Origin: Clostridia bacterium
GTDB lineage: Bacteria; Bacillota; Clostridia; Christensenellales; DTU072
Reading direction: 5' to 3'
Assembly (NCBI GenBank): GCA_028699795.1
Contig: JAQVTZ010000075.1
Coordinates: 1-9,283 of the forward strand
DNA: 9,283 nucleotides
This document shows, in pieces, positions 1 to 6,858 of this stretch. Position 1 is the first letter of the stretch; each line of letters opens with the position of its first letter. The notes below the pieces were generated by a model. The model ran no database searches, had not been told where the DNA came from, and saw only the letters and a list, made by a program, of their open reading frames with translations. Position numbers and translations under genes: made by a program.

Positions 1-127
1 TGGTACACATACCGCCCGCCCAGCCCGCAAGCTCGAAGATTTCGGTTTGAACGCCCTTTTGTTGCAGATAGATACCTGCGCTGAGGCCCGCAAGTCCTGC
101 ACCTATTATGATTACTTTTTTATCCAT
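1..127 (-). CDS. FAD/NAD(P)-dependent oxidoreductase, N-terminal fragment (runs off the left edge)
   Basis: Only the first 42 codons are in the window. They start at the ATG whose complement is at 125-127, with a good GGGAGG ribosome binding site about six bases upstream. The translation begins MDKKVIIIGAGLAGLSAG, a textbook Rossmann dinucleotide-binding motif (GAGLAG, the GxGxxG fingerprint), followed by the acidic end of the second strand (EIFE) and then GGMCT. The pattern GxGxxG then E then GGxCT is typical of the phytoene-desaturase/amine-oxidase-like flavoprotein superfamily, so FAD binding is well supported; the substrate is not. The gene follows the ligase-like gene 181-1833 by 53 bases with no terminator between them, so the two are probably cotranscribed. 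An AT-rich gap contains a TATAAT match (complement of 163-168) but no convincing -35 box. It could be any FAD-dependent desaturase or oxidase. Confidence 0.8.
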   Translation of the reverse strand, partial: MDKKVIIIGAGLAGLSAGIYLQQKGVQTEIFELAGWAGGMCT

Positions 128-180
128 AAGTTGCCTCCCTATCGTTTTTGCCTTTTTCCCTTATTATACATTATTATATA

Positions 181-1833
181 TCATACCAGATTAGAATTTG
201 GTAGCCTTTTCCATTCTTTTCTTTCTGTTGTTCTTTCTACGATGGCATAATATAGCGTGAGCTGTAACATAAACATCAGCGGCACGAATATACCGGGATT
301 CACTAAGGACATTAAGTATAAACCAAGTGTGCAAAGATAAACGGTAAACTGAAACTCTTTATTGTTTTGTCGCAACATTTTGATACGGGAAAAAAGCATA
401 TAGCCATAAGTAGCAACTCCAATGAGCCCCATACTGCCGAGGATCTGAAAGGGAGCCGAATGGTAAAAATGCATGGTAGCAGTACGGGGTTGGTAAAATT
501 CTTCTATCCCCGTATAGCCTATCCCCGTACCAAATATGGGGTAACGAGGAAAGTTTGTTATCGCGAGATTCGCCATTAAACCACGGCTTTCATCCGCTCG
601 GATAAGAAGAGGCAAAATTTTATCCCAGAAGGCAAAGCCTACCGCGACAAAAATAACGACGGCGGTCAAAGTAGCAGGCACAAAAATCTTTTGTAACTTT
701 GAGGGCATCATATATAGCCAAATAAAGTAACTTACGACAAGCGTCGACCCTATCGCTAAAGCAAGGTATATTTTCCAGTCCGCAGATAAATCAAATGCGT
801 AATTATTATAGATAGGCATCCAAATCTTTTGATGCCCGATTGCAAAAATCCCCGCAAATACCAATGCAATCGCCGCAAGAGCAATAAAGTACTGTTTTCT
901 TTTGGCGCGGTCTTTCCATATCGTCAGCACGATAAGTGGCAAAATCAAAGCGAAAGAAAAGAAAAAACCCGAGCGAGAAGTAGACAAAAGCATCGCAAAC
1001 CCTTGCAAAACGCCCAAAACAAAATACACTATTCCATATTTTTTGCGCATAGCAAGATAAAAAGAAAAAGGCGACACCATTAAGATATAAGTAGCGACAT
1101 TGTTGGACATCGAAAAAAATCTTTCGATAATGTTATACTCAAACGGAGGCCCCAAAAGCGCGGGCGCAACATTGATACTATATTGCAATGCCACCATGAT
1201 TACTGCAAACGCGCCCGTCATCGCCATGATAAATGAAAGATATTCCTTGGTGTCATAATTATCAAGAGGGTTGACATAATAGCGAAACACTTCGTATGCG
1301 ATAAGCATCCCTACTCCAAGTCCTAATATATAATAAAGTGTTGTCGCATTAAAGTACTCTTTTATACTGATAATCCCGATACCGCCGAGAATCAACGCAA
1401 GGCTTACGGCAAGATAAGGGTAAAATAGCTTGCCCCATCGCTCTTCTTTGGGAAGACGGCGCGGAGGATAATATAAGAAATGAAACACAAGAGAAATGAG
1501 AGCGACGACGATCACCCACACATAGTTAATAAAGATATCAAAGCTGTCGTACATTCTCAGCACGCTCATCGCGGCAAGCGCGAGAGGCGCGTAAGTTGGC
1601 ATAATATCTCTTTCGACAATCAAAATGACCGAAACAAGTAAAATAAATAGGACAATCCCCGCAACTTCAATATTAAATGCAAAAACAAGAGTGGCAAATA
1701 ACAAGCATGCGAGAACAAACCATTTGCTGTGCAGGGCATGACTCAGTTTTTTGAAATAAACCTTATCGCAATCCACACCCGTATTTTTTTGCACAAACGG
1801 GCACTCGGCGCGATATCTGTCCCATCTAAACAT
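181..1833 (-). CDS. O-antigen ligase / Wzy polymerase-like polytopic membrane protein
   Basis: This 550-residue protein is almost entirely hydrophobic, with roughly a dozen membrane segments after a ~30-residue basic cytoplasmic start. Two signatures place it in the O-antigen ligase/Wzy_C superfamily: LSTSRSG around residues 283-289, matching the conserved arginine-containing loop, and the C-terminal block PIFGTGIGYTG followed by MHFYHSAP (His455, His458) and GSMGLIGV, matching the family's GxG...H...GxxG pattern in the large outer loop. Members join or polymerise undecaprenyl-linked glycans on the outer face of the membrane. In a Gram-positive cell this would fit capsule, exopolysaccharide, teichoic-type or glycoprotein assembly rather than LPS. 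The start is supported by GGAG six bases upstream. No clear promoter is visible in the AT-rich 1834-1925 gap, although a terminator lies just beyond it. The ligase versus polymerase role cannot be separated from sequence alone. Confidence 0.85.
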   Translation of the reverse strand: MFRWDRYRAECPFVQKNTGVDCDKVYFKKLSHALHSKWFVLACLLFATLVFAFNIEVAGIVLFILLVSVILIVERDIMPTYAPLALAAMSVLRMYDSFDIFINYVWVIVVALISLVFHFLYYPPRRLPKEERWGKLFYPYLAVSLALILGGIGIISIKEYFNATTLYYILGLGVGMLIAYEVFRYYVNPLDNYDTKEYLSFIMAMTGAFAVIMVALQYSINVAPALLGPPFEYNIIERFFSMSNNVATYILMVSPFSFYLAMRKKYGIVYFVLGVLQGFAMLLSTSRSGFFFSFALILPLIVLTIWKDRAKRKQYFIALAAIALVFAGIFAIGHQKIWMPIYNNYAFDLSADWKIYLALAIGSTLVVSYFIWLYMMPSKLQKIFVPATLTAVVIFVAVGFAFWDKILPLLIRADESRGLMANLAITNFPRYPIFGTGIGYTGIEEFYQPRTATMHFYHSAPFQILGSMGLIGVATYGYMLFSRIKMLRQNNKEFQFTVYLCTLGLYLMSLVNPGIFVPLMFMLQLTLYYAIVERTTERKEWKRLPNSNLV

Positions 1834-1925
1834 GCTCTACTCCATTTTTACTTTTTACATTCATTGTCCTTAATCACAATGGATAATACTATTTTAAATG
1901 AATACTTATTATTTAACCATACAAT

Positions 1926-1960
1926 ATTGAAAACCCCGCACGGGTTAGCGTACGGGGTTA
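1926..1960 (-). terminator. Intrinsic terminator of the 860-residue lipoprotein gene
   Basis: AACCCCG at 1932-1938 pairs with CGGGGTT at 1953-1959. After one mismatch, two more base pairs extend the stem inward, leaving an 8-base loop. Read on the minus strand, the stem ends in GGGGTTTTC, giving a short U-tract. It lies 18 bases past the stop codon of the gene 1978-4560, in the expected place for its 3' end. The U-tract is short, so termination may be partial. Confidence 0.7.
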
Positions 1961-1977
1961 TTATTATGGTAAATTTT

Positions 1978-4560
1978 TTAATAATCTAGCAACATACCGT
2001 GATACCTTCCCATCCAGAAGGGCAGCGTATAGGTAGTCGCGCCTTCCATGAAGTTGGGATTGTAATCGCCGTGTAAACGGTAAGTAGAACCGTTGTACTT
2101 GTGCAAGGACCTTTCGTCGGGAGCAGCCACGCCCCAATTGAGTTGGGGACCGATAGCCAATGCATTCAAAACGCCTAAACCGCCCGAAAAGTCATATACG
2201 CGCTCCGAACAATCGTAAGACAAGGAAGAACCGCCTTCGATACCCAAGCTGAATTCCGCATAATCGTCACGGGCTTCGTTAGAGGCCGAAAGTCTTCTTG
2301 TGTCGATGGGATGGCGCGATAACGACCACGCGGCTGTTTCGACAATATTGTTGCCGTATGCGTCCGTTACTACTTGGTCGGGATAAGCAAGCTGATAGAT
2401 ATAATACCAAAGCGGGTTTTCGCTGTACTTAATAGAAATCCACCATTGGTCTATTGCAGAACGGTAATAGGTAAGCAATTCTTCGTCGTCTTCCATTTGG
2501 AATAAGAGATAGAACGCCAGCATCGCCATTTCTTCATCGGAGTAGTTTAAAAACAGCCTTGTCAGCATTTCGGAGGTAGACGAACCGTAAGCGATAGTTT
2601 CTGGATCCATTAAATCTTTGAAACCGTATTCGTCCAACATGATAAGCATTAGCATATGACATTGTTTGGAGTATTGCGCCATCAGTTCGGCATACTCGTA
2701 AGATGGATGCAATGCCGCCATACGGTACTCGTTATCCCATTTTTGGTATCCCGTAACATAATGGGCAAGTTTGAATAGCGAAAGAATGACGGACGCCGTA
2801 AGGGGTGCGCCTCCCAACTGAGAGCTGTTATAGAAAAACTCTCGGTTAAACTTGCTCCAGGTGCCGGGTTGACCTGTGCCATCCACCATCATATAGCCGT
2901 TGTCGACGATATGCTGGGCAAGTCTGTCCATGGTATTCGCGATAATTTGCTTTAGCTCCGCGTCTTCGGCGCCCAAAATATCGAAAGCAAGTTTGTATAA
3001 GAACAAGTGGCCGATGATCTCGTCGGAACTGGTATCGCCTTTGTAGATAATATCCTCTACGCTATACCCTTCGCCTATTAAATCGTTCCATAACCTTTGC
3101 GGGATTTCGCCGGACGCGTCTACCTTGGTCCCCCGCATGTTTTCGCCGTTAAGATAATACCCCAAAGAGGTTTCGGATTTGGTGGATACCCCTGTCGCGG
3201 TGCCGTCATCGTTAAACGACCAATACATATAGCCGTCCAGCGACTTGCTTTCATCTTTAAAAGAATAGGTTCTGGAAACATATCCTTCTAAGTTGCGGGT
3301 GCGTTTGGCGTATTCGCCTTCTCCCGCTCTGGGGTCAGACCAATCTTCGGGTACAATAGGAAAGAGGTAATCTTCGTCCAGAAAATATGTACGGGTGCCG
3401 TCTTTGGCAAACTGTTCGTAGGCGTAAGTAAACGCGTCAGCAGGACTGCATGCGGGTATATTTAACGAGTAATCTCCGCCTTCTTCCAATGCGACTTCGG
3501 AATAATATCTGCCGTTTGCGGGGTCAAAAAATTTATTGGGTTGATAACGGATATAGGCTTCAACCGTACCCGTCCGCATACAGATATTGGACAAAAGCAA
3601 AACCGCTTCGGTAGAAATCATTGCGCTTTGCCTTGCGGCGGCGATTTGTTCGGCGGTAGCGTCGGGTGAGTTCTTTAATACACTGTAACGCATCAGTTCA
3701 CCCGCGGCGTACATAGAGGTCCATAGACCGTCGTTGTCTGTTTCGTCCGGGATCCATTCGCCGTCTATGTATCTCGCTTGAGCAACCATACCGCGACGCT
3801 TAACATAAGCATCGGTGTTGCCGCTCATAAGTGCCGCTTTTTCTTCGCCGCTGAGCTGTACCATTTGGATGTGGGTTACCCCCTCTTCCATAATGGTCCA
3901 AATGCCGTTCGCTTCGTCTGCAACAATCGCAAGCACATCCCCGTCTTTGCTGTAAAGATAGCGATCGCCCATGAATCTTTGTTCTCTGTCGCGGGAATTG
4001 ACGGCGTTATCGTCTACTCTTAACACGCCATATTCTTGGATCGTCCATACCGCGCCGTCTTCGGTTACCGCGGATTGATACGCCGAATAGTCTTGTATTC
4101 CGCTTACATAGCCGGGAATATTCTCGCTGTCTGCGGGATGATACGACACCAGCTTTTGGAAAGTGCTGTTGAGTGTTATGGCAGTACCGCCATAATCTAC
4201 AACGCGCTCTTCGGGTCCTTTTGTTTTGGATTCTTTTACGATACGAAGCAAAACAGATTGTTTTTGGCCTAAAGCGTTTTCTGCTTTTACCCAAGCAAGT
4301 CCTGTTTTCTGGGCGGTTACCCTGCCCCAAACATCTACAGAAGCCTTCTTTTTGGGAAACACGCTCCATGTCAGCATTCTGTCTGTCACCGCTTCTTGGA
4401 AAGCGTAATCGACCGAGCGCGAATCGCCCACTTCCATCTCCCATTGATCGGGTACAATCAGTTGAAAGTTGGCCGAGTTGGCATTGCATCCCAACAATGC
4501 CGATGCCGAAAGAAAGAGAACTACTATTACTAAAATTGATAGAATGGTTTTCTTTTTCAT
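1978..4560 (-). CDS. Large surface lipoprotein: Big2-like Ig domain, propeller-like segment and helical toroid-like C-terminal region
   Basis: The 860-residue product starts with a lysine-rich lipoprotein signal peptide and the lipobox LLGC (Cys25), so it should be anchored to the outer face of the membrane. Residues ~32-110 look like a bacterial Ig-like (Big2) domain: a 'VGDS...' strand, 'LTWSVF' and 'VDVWGRVTAQKTGLAWVKA'. Residues ~165-265 contain WTIQEYGVLRVDD and WTIMEEGVTHIQ, resembling two-component-regulator-type propeller repeats. The remaining ~590 residues are rich in helices and aromatics, with GDTSSDEIIGH at 508-518, a GTWS motif (Trp568), and LPFWMGRYHG near the end. From memory, this motif set recurs in propeller-plus-alpha/alpha-toroid proteins of unknown activity; a glycan-active role is inference only. 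ATG is preceded by AGGGGAG. It has its own promoter about 62 bases upstream of the start and its own terminator, so it is monocistronic. Confidence 0.8.
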   Translation of the reverse strand: MKKKTILSILVIVVLFLSASALLGCNANSANFQLIVPDQWEMEVGDSRSVDYAFQEAVTDRMLTWSVFPKKKASVDVWGRVTAQKTGLAWVKAENALGQKQSVLLRIVKESKTKGPEERVVDYGGTAITLNSTFQKLVSYHPADSENIPGYVSGIQDYSAYQSAVTEDGAVWTIQEYGVLRVDDNAVNSRDREQRFMGDRYLYSKDGDVLAIVADEANGIWTIMEEGVTHIQMVQLSGEEKAALMSGNTDAYVKRRGMVAQARYIDGEWIPDETDNDGLWTSMYAAGELMRYSVLKNSPDATAEQIAAARQSAMISTEAVLLLSNICMRTGTVEAYIRYQPNKFFDPANGRYYSEVALEEGGDYSLNIPACSPADAFTYAYEQFAKDGTRTYFLDEDYLFPIVPEDWSDPRAGEGEYAKRTRNLEGYVSRTYSFKDESKSLDGYMYWSFNDDGTATGVSTKSETSLGYYLNGENMRGTKVDASGEIPQRLWNDLIGEGYSVEDIIYKGDTSSDEIIGHLFLYKLAFDILGAEDAELKQIIANTMDRLAQHIVDNGYMMVDGTGQPGTWSKFNREFFYNSSQLGGAPLTASVILSLFKLAHYVTGYQKWDNEYRMAALHPSYEYAELMAQYSKQCHMLMLIMLDEYGFKDLMDPETIAYGSSTSEMLTRLFLNYSDEEMAMLAFYLLFQMEDDEELLTYYRSAIDQWWISIKYSENPLWYYIYQLAYPDQVVTDAYGNNIVETAAWSLSRHPIDTRRLSASNEARDDYAEFSLGIEGGSSLSYDCSERVYDFSGGLGVLNALAIGPQLNWGVAAPDERSLHKYNGSTYRLHGDYNPNFMEGATTYTLPFWMGRYHGMLLDY

Positions 4561-4628
4561 TGACTCCCCTGCAATTTAATTTTAGTTTGCGCCGCATATC
4601 CTCGCAAGAAATACATCGCAACGCAGTT

Positions 4629-4657
4629 ATTTTATCATGGTTTACAAAAGAATTCAA
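4629..4657 (-). promoter_or_regulatory. Sigma-70/SigA-type promoter of the 860-residue lipoprotein gene
   Basis: On the minus strand, TTGAAT (complement of 4652-4657) and TAAAAT (complement of 4629-4634) are separated by exactly 17 bases. Transcription would start near 4622, leaving a leader of about 60 bases before the ATG at 4560. The leader contains several GCG-rich bits able to form a weak 5-bp hairpin (TTGCG with CGCAA), but I recognise no riboswitch in it. Confidence 0.75.
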
Positions 4658-4658
4658 G

Positions 4659-4679
4659 ACCGAATTTTGACAAATGGAA
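4659..4679 (-). promoter_or_regulatory. Candidate shared upstream promoter element, copy 1
   Basis: The plus strand reads ACCGAATT (4659-4666), five other bases, then AAATGGAA (4672-4679). It begins one base beyond the -35 box of the leftward promoter. The same two octamers, at the same offset from -35, occur upstream of the fused hydrolase gene at 8785-8807. It could be an operator or an UP-like element. It also lies just upstream of the rightward promoter at 4690, so a bound regulator could affect both directions. Only two copies are visible, so this is tentative. Confidence 0.4.
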
Positions 4680-4689
4680 AAAATAGGGG

Positions 4690-4718
4690 TTGACATAACG
4701 GTTGCCAAAGATTAAGAT
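4690..4718 (+). promoter_or_regulatory. SigA-type promoter of the SGNH lipoprotein operon
   Basis: A perfect TTGACA (4690-4695) is followed after 17 bases by TAAGAT (4713-4718). Initiation near 4725 gives a short leader carrying GGAGG at 4737-4741, seven bases before the ATG at 4749. The -35 box is only 32 bases from the -35 box of the divergent promoter, so the two share a compact control region. Confidence 0.8.
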
Positions 4719-4748
4719 AGAAGAAACACTTATTATGGAGGATCGAGA

Positions 4749-5750
4749 ATGAGAAGAAAGCTATTGGTACTTATTCTAGTGCCGGTGTTTTTGCTGTCGT
4801 TTTTACTTGTGGGCTGCAACGAAAAAGAAAAAGTCCATGTCATATTCTTAGGCGACAGTATAGGTGAAGGTATTGCGGGTATGAGACCCGTATCAGAACG
4901 CGAAAGAGACGCTTATTATGGTGTTCTAGGCATCCGCAACGGGTATGACTTCAAGAATCGCGCGATAAGCGGCTCGAAGTCGGGAGATTTGCTCGCCTAT
5001 ATCCAAAGGGAAGACGAAGGTATCCGCATGACACAATCGCTCATAAGAACAGCGGATATTATCCATGTGTCTATTCTCGGCAACGACCTTTTACTTTCGG
5101 ATATTGGTAGATTGATTACCTCGGTAGCAAACAACGATTATAAGCATATTAACTCGATTGTTTCCAATGCCGAAAGCAATATCGCCCAAATTGTCGAAAT
5201 TCTAAAAGGTTACAATAGTGACGCGTTGCTTATCATCCAAACCGTTTACAATCCTATTTATGAAGGAAATACCTTAATTTCCGAGCAGTCACGCGCCGCG
5301 TTGGCGGAACTCGGAATTTACGAAGACCAATACAGAGAGCTTGCAGGCAATATCGTCGAAATGGTAAACGCTGTTGTGCATGACTATCTCGAAGCTCACC
5401 CCGGCGCATTCTATATTGCAGACGGATATAAGGCATTCGACGATATTTATAATGAGGACCCCGTTCGCGGCAAAAAGCTCATTTTCGTAGACGATGCGCA
5501 TCCCTCTGCCGAGGGTCACGGTATCATGGCGGATATCAACCAAACCATATTAGAAGAAACCGGTTATGCCAATGCAAGAACCGCTCTCAAGAACTATAAA
5601 GAAATGCGTATCGCCCAATTAGAAAGGCTATACAGCGACACCGTAGATGTCAAAGCCGTCTCCAAAACAATCAAGAAAGCGAAGTCTTGTGCCGAAATAA
5701 CCGAAATTTATTTCAGCGCTATCTATGAAAAGCTTCCAGATTACTATTGA
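4749..5750 (+). CDS. SGNH/GDSL-family hydrolase lipoprotein (split form, catalytic subunit)
   Basis: The 333-residue product has a lipoprotein signal peptide ending LLVGC (Cys23) and then almost immediately the catalytic domain. All four SGNH blocks are present: FLGDSIGEG with nucleophile Ser37, Gly75 in AISGSKSG, Asn112 in SILGNDLL, and Asp248-x-x-His251 in DDAHPS. It should therefore be an active esterase, deacylase or lipase-like enzyme on the outer face of the membrane; the substrate is unknown. A C-terminal extension past the His block (residues ~285-333, with MRIAQLERLY) is also kept in the paralogue at 7051-8733. It is the first gene of an operon with 5774-6487, 23 bases downstream. 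The ATG is chosen for its GGAGG seven bases upstream. Overall identity with the paralogue is clear by eye throughout, for example the identical ADIIHVSILGNDLL. Confidence 0.9.
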   Translation: MRRKLLVLILVPVFLLSFLLVGCNEKEKVHVIFLGDSIGEGIAGMRPVSERERDAYYGVLGIRNGYDFKNRAISGSKSGDLLAYIQREDEGIRMTQSLIRTADIIHVSILGNDLLLSDIGRLITSVANNDYKHINSIVSNAESNIAQIVEILKGYNSDALLIIQTVYNPIYEGNTLISEQSRAALAELGIYEDQYRELAGNIVEMVNAVVHDYLEAHPGAFYIADGYKAFDDIYNEDPVRGKKLIFVDDAHPSAEGHGIMADINQTILEETGYANARTALKNYKEMRIAQLERLYSDTVDVKAVSKTIKKAKSCAEITEIYFSAIYEKLPDYY

Positions 5751-5773
5751 TTGGACGGTAAGGAGATATGATT

Positions 5774-6487
5774 ATGAAAATAAAAAAATTGATAGCATTT
5801 ATTACGGTCGCGGCGCTTGTGCTCTCTTGCTTGTTCGTTTTTACCGCTTGCGATAAAACACCCGAAGATGACGGCCGCACTTTGGTAGAAAACGATATAT
5901 TTTACAGTATAGACAATATCAATAGCACTGTAAAAGGCTTCTCTTTGTTCTTTATAGATCCGGAGACAAGCGGCGTGATACTTCGAAAAGACGGCACCGC
6001 GACATTCCGTTTGCAAATCTTTGAAGGTTTGTCGGTTCTAAGTCAGTATTTGGATGGCATGGGCGGTACCGATATGGGTATTGTGCTCAACATGATATAT
6101 GAATACCTTCCCGGTCTCGATCTTACGGATTTAGACAAAACTTTAGAGGTCTTCGAAGGAGGTCTCAGTCTTAAGCTTCTCAATGTCGACCCCGAAGACG
6201 CCGAACTTCAAGCAATGTTCACCCATATGGGAGAAACGGGCTGCTTGCCCGACAATATTGTAATACCCGACGGTTTCGGTCTCGAAATCAATACGACTTA
6301 TTATATTAAAGATATTGTATCGCCGTATGACGGCACAACCTATACGGGCATCTTCATGGGCAACCACCACGAAGACGGCGAAGCCTTTTTAATGATGGAC
6401 TTGACCACAGAGGAAGAAACCAACGAGCCCAAAATAATTATGGATTACGAGCTAATGGATATTAAAATTGTAGCTTATCCCGCTTAA
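5774..6487 (+). CDS. Small lipoprotein of unknown function, paralogue of the C-terminal domain of the fused hydrolase
   Basis: I choose the second ATG (5774) as start: AGGAG at 5761-5765 is eight bases from it but only two bases from the upstream in-frame ATG at 5768. The 237-residue product has a signal peptide ending FTAC (Cys26), a slightly unusual lipobox because Phe is at -3. The rest (~210 residues) is acidic and looks like beta strands plus a central helix. Landmarks are the strand-like RKDGTATFRLQIF, LPGLDLTDLDKTLEVF, IPDGFGLEI and a final DIKIVA. These align collinearly with residues ~350-560 of the protein 7051-8733 (TDGTFSMKL, FPGLDFHYFDQILELL, LPDNLSIEI, SKITVTA). The general form recalls small lipocalin-like lipoproteins of Clostridia, but I recognise no named family and see no catalytic motif. 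It is cotranscribed with the SGNH gene and probably acts with it. Confidence 0.8.
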   Translation: MKIKKLIAFITVAALVLSCLFVFTACDKTPEDDGRTLVENDIFYSIDNINSTVKGFSLFFIDPETSGVILRKDGTATFRLQIFEGLSVLSQYLDGMGGTDMGIVLNMIYEYLPGLDLTDLDKTLEVFEGGLSLKLLNVDPEDAELQAMFTHMGETGCLPDNIVIPDGFGLEINTTYYIKDIVSPYDGTTYTGIFMGNHHEDGEAFLMMDLTTEEETNEPKIIMDYELMDIKIVAYPA

Positions 6488-6515
6488 CCCTCACAAAATA
6501 ATTGATAAATGATAA

Positions 6516-6550
6516 GGAGCTGCCTCCAATAGAGGTAGCCCCTTTTTTAT
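6516..6550 (+). terminator. Intrinsic terminator of the SGNH lipoprotein operon
   Basis: GGAGCTGCCTC (6516-6526) pairs with GAGGTAGCCCC (6532-6542) through eleven positions with one mismatch and one G-T wobble, around a 5-base loop. It is followed directly by six T residues (6543-6548). It sits 28 bases after the stop of the small lipoprotein gene. Confidence 0.9.
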
Positions 6551-6567
6551 ATAAGTTATTGAAGTAG

Positions 6568-6588
6568 TGGAGTGTGGAGTGTGGAGTT
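6568..6588. repeat. Short tandem heptads (TGGAGTG)
   Basis: Three consecutive 7-base units read TGGAGTG, TGGAGTG and TGGAGTT. The array lies 18 bases after the operon terminator and 12 bases before the first AAATTAC-type block, which has the same 7-base period but a different register. From memory, similar GGAGTG and AAATTAC heptads occur between genes in many uncultured Clostridia genomes. Confidence 0.7.
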
Positions 6589-6600
6589 ATGGATGAATCC

Positions 6601-6639
6601 AAATTACAAATTACAATGTACAAATTACAAATGAGGATG
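6601..6639. repeat. AAATTAC heptad block, copy 1
   Basis: The units are AAATTAC, AAATTAC, AATGTAC, AAATTAC and AAATGAG, then GATG. Positions 6602-6639 match 6860-6897 at 37 of 38 bases. Such near identity in non-coding DNA suggests recent duplication or mobility. Confidence 0.85.
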
Positions 6640-6686
6640 AATTTTATAATCTTCAAGCGAAGCGAACACCGCTTAACATATAATTC

Positions 6687-6716
6687 TAGAGCGATAGCGA
6701 ACCCTTATGAGTCCGA
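6687..6716. repeat. TAGAGCG...GAGTCCGA motif, copy 1
   Basis: Starts TAGAGCGATAGCGA and ends TGAGTCCGA, 30 bases without gaps. It matches 6917-6946 at 24 of 30 positions, with most differences in the middle. It follows heptad copy 1 by about 47 bases. Confidence 0.65.
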
Positions 6717-6730
6717 CAGTCCGAGCCGTA

Positions 6731-6761
6731 AGATTTGTCCCTAAATAATATAAACAAATCT
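6731..6761. other. Perfect 8-bp inverted repeat
   Basis: AGATTTGT (6731-6738) pairs perfectly with ACAAATCT (6754-6761) around a 15-base loop. There is no adjacent T-tract, so it is not a standard terminator. It is followed by the small palindromes ACGCT-TT-AGCGT (6764-6775) and CTTTA-GCGT-TAAAG (6767-6780), which are mutually exclusive folds. Confidence 0.45.
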
Positions 6762-6807
6762 GTACGCTTTAGCGTTAAAGAATAGGCGAAAGCGTCATAA
6801 GGCGAGG

Positions 6808-6837
6808 AACGGCGCCCCAAATTTTCAAGCCGCCGTT
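6808..6837. other. Perfect 7-bp inverted repeat (AACGGCG / CGCCGTT)
   Basis: AACGGCG (6808-6814) pairs with CGCCGTT (6831-6837) around a 16-base loop. It is GC-rich and sits in the spacer between the two copies of the repeat module. No role can be assigned; it may be part of a structured RNA or an element remnant. Confidence 0.45.
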
Positions 6838-6858
6838 TAACGACTGGTCGGAAATAGA

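Noticed and set aside
163..191. Promoter for the FAD oxidoreductase
   Set aside because: A TATAAT match is present on the minus strand, but there is no acceptable -35 box at 16-18 bases. The AT-rich gap makes a chance match likely, and cotranscription with 181-1833 is a sufficient explanation.
4561..4622. Riboswitch or structured leader upstream of the 860-residue lipoprotein gene
   Set aside because: The leader is about 60 bases with only a weak 5-bp hairpin and no terminator or known aptamer motif.
4173..4670. 165-codon plus-strand frame antisense to the lipoprotein start
   Set aside because: It is a shadow frame opposite the coding strand, lacks a ribosome binding site and has no recognisable domain.
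4007..4708. A 233-codon open frame on the minus strand crossing the start of the 860-residue lipoprotein gene
   Set aside because: It is a different frame of the lipoprotein gene. Its composition is rich in Arg, Ser and Cys with no domain-like pattern, and it covers the promoter and leader. The lipoprotein frame has a signal peptide and a ribosome binding site.
5768..5773. First of two ATG codons for the small lipoprotein
   Set aside because: It is only two bases from AGGAG; the second ATG at 5774 has the normal eight-base spacing.
6462..6656. A 64-codon minus-strand frame over the lipoprotein 3' end and the heptad repeats
   Set aside because: It translates the terminator and the heptad repeats (ICNLYIVICNL), has no convincing ribosome binding site, and overlaps the end of a real gene.
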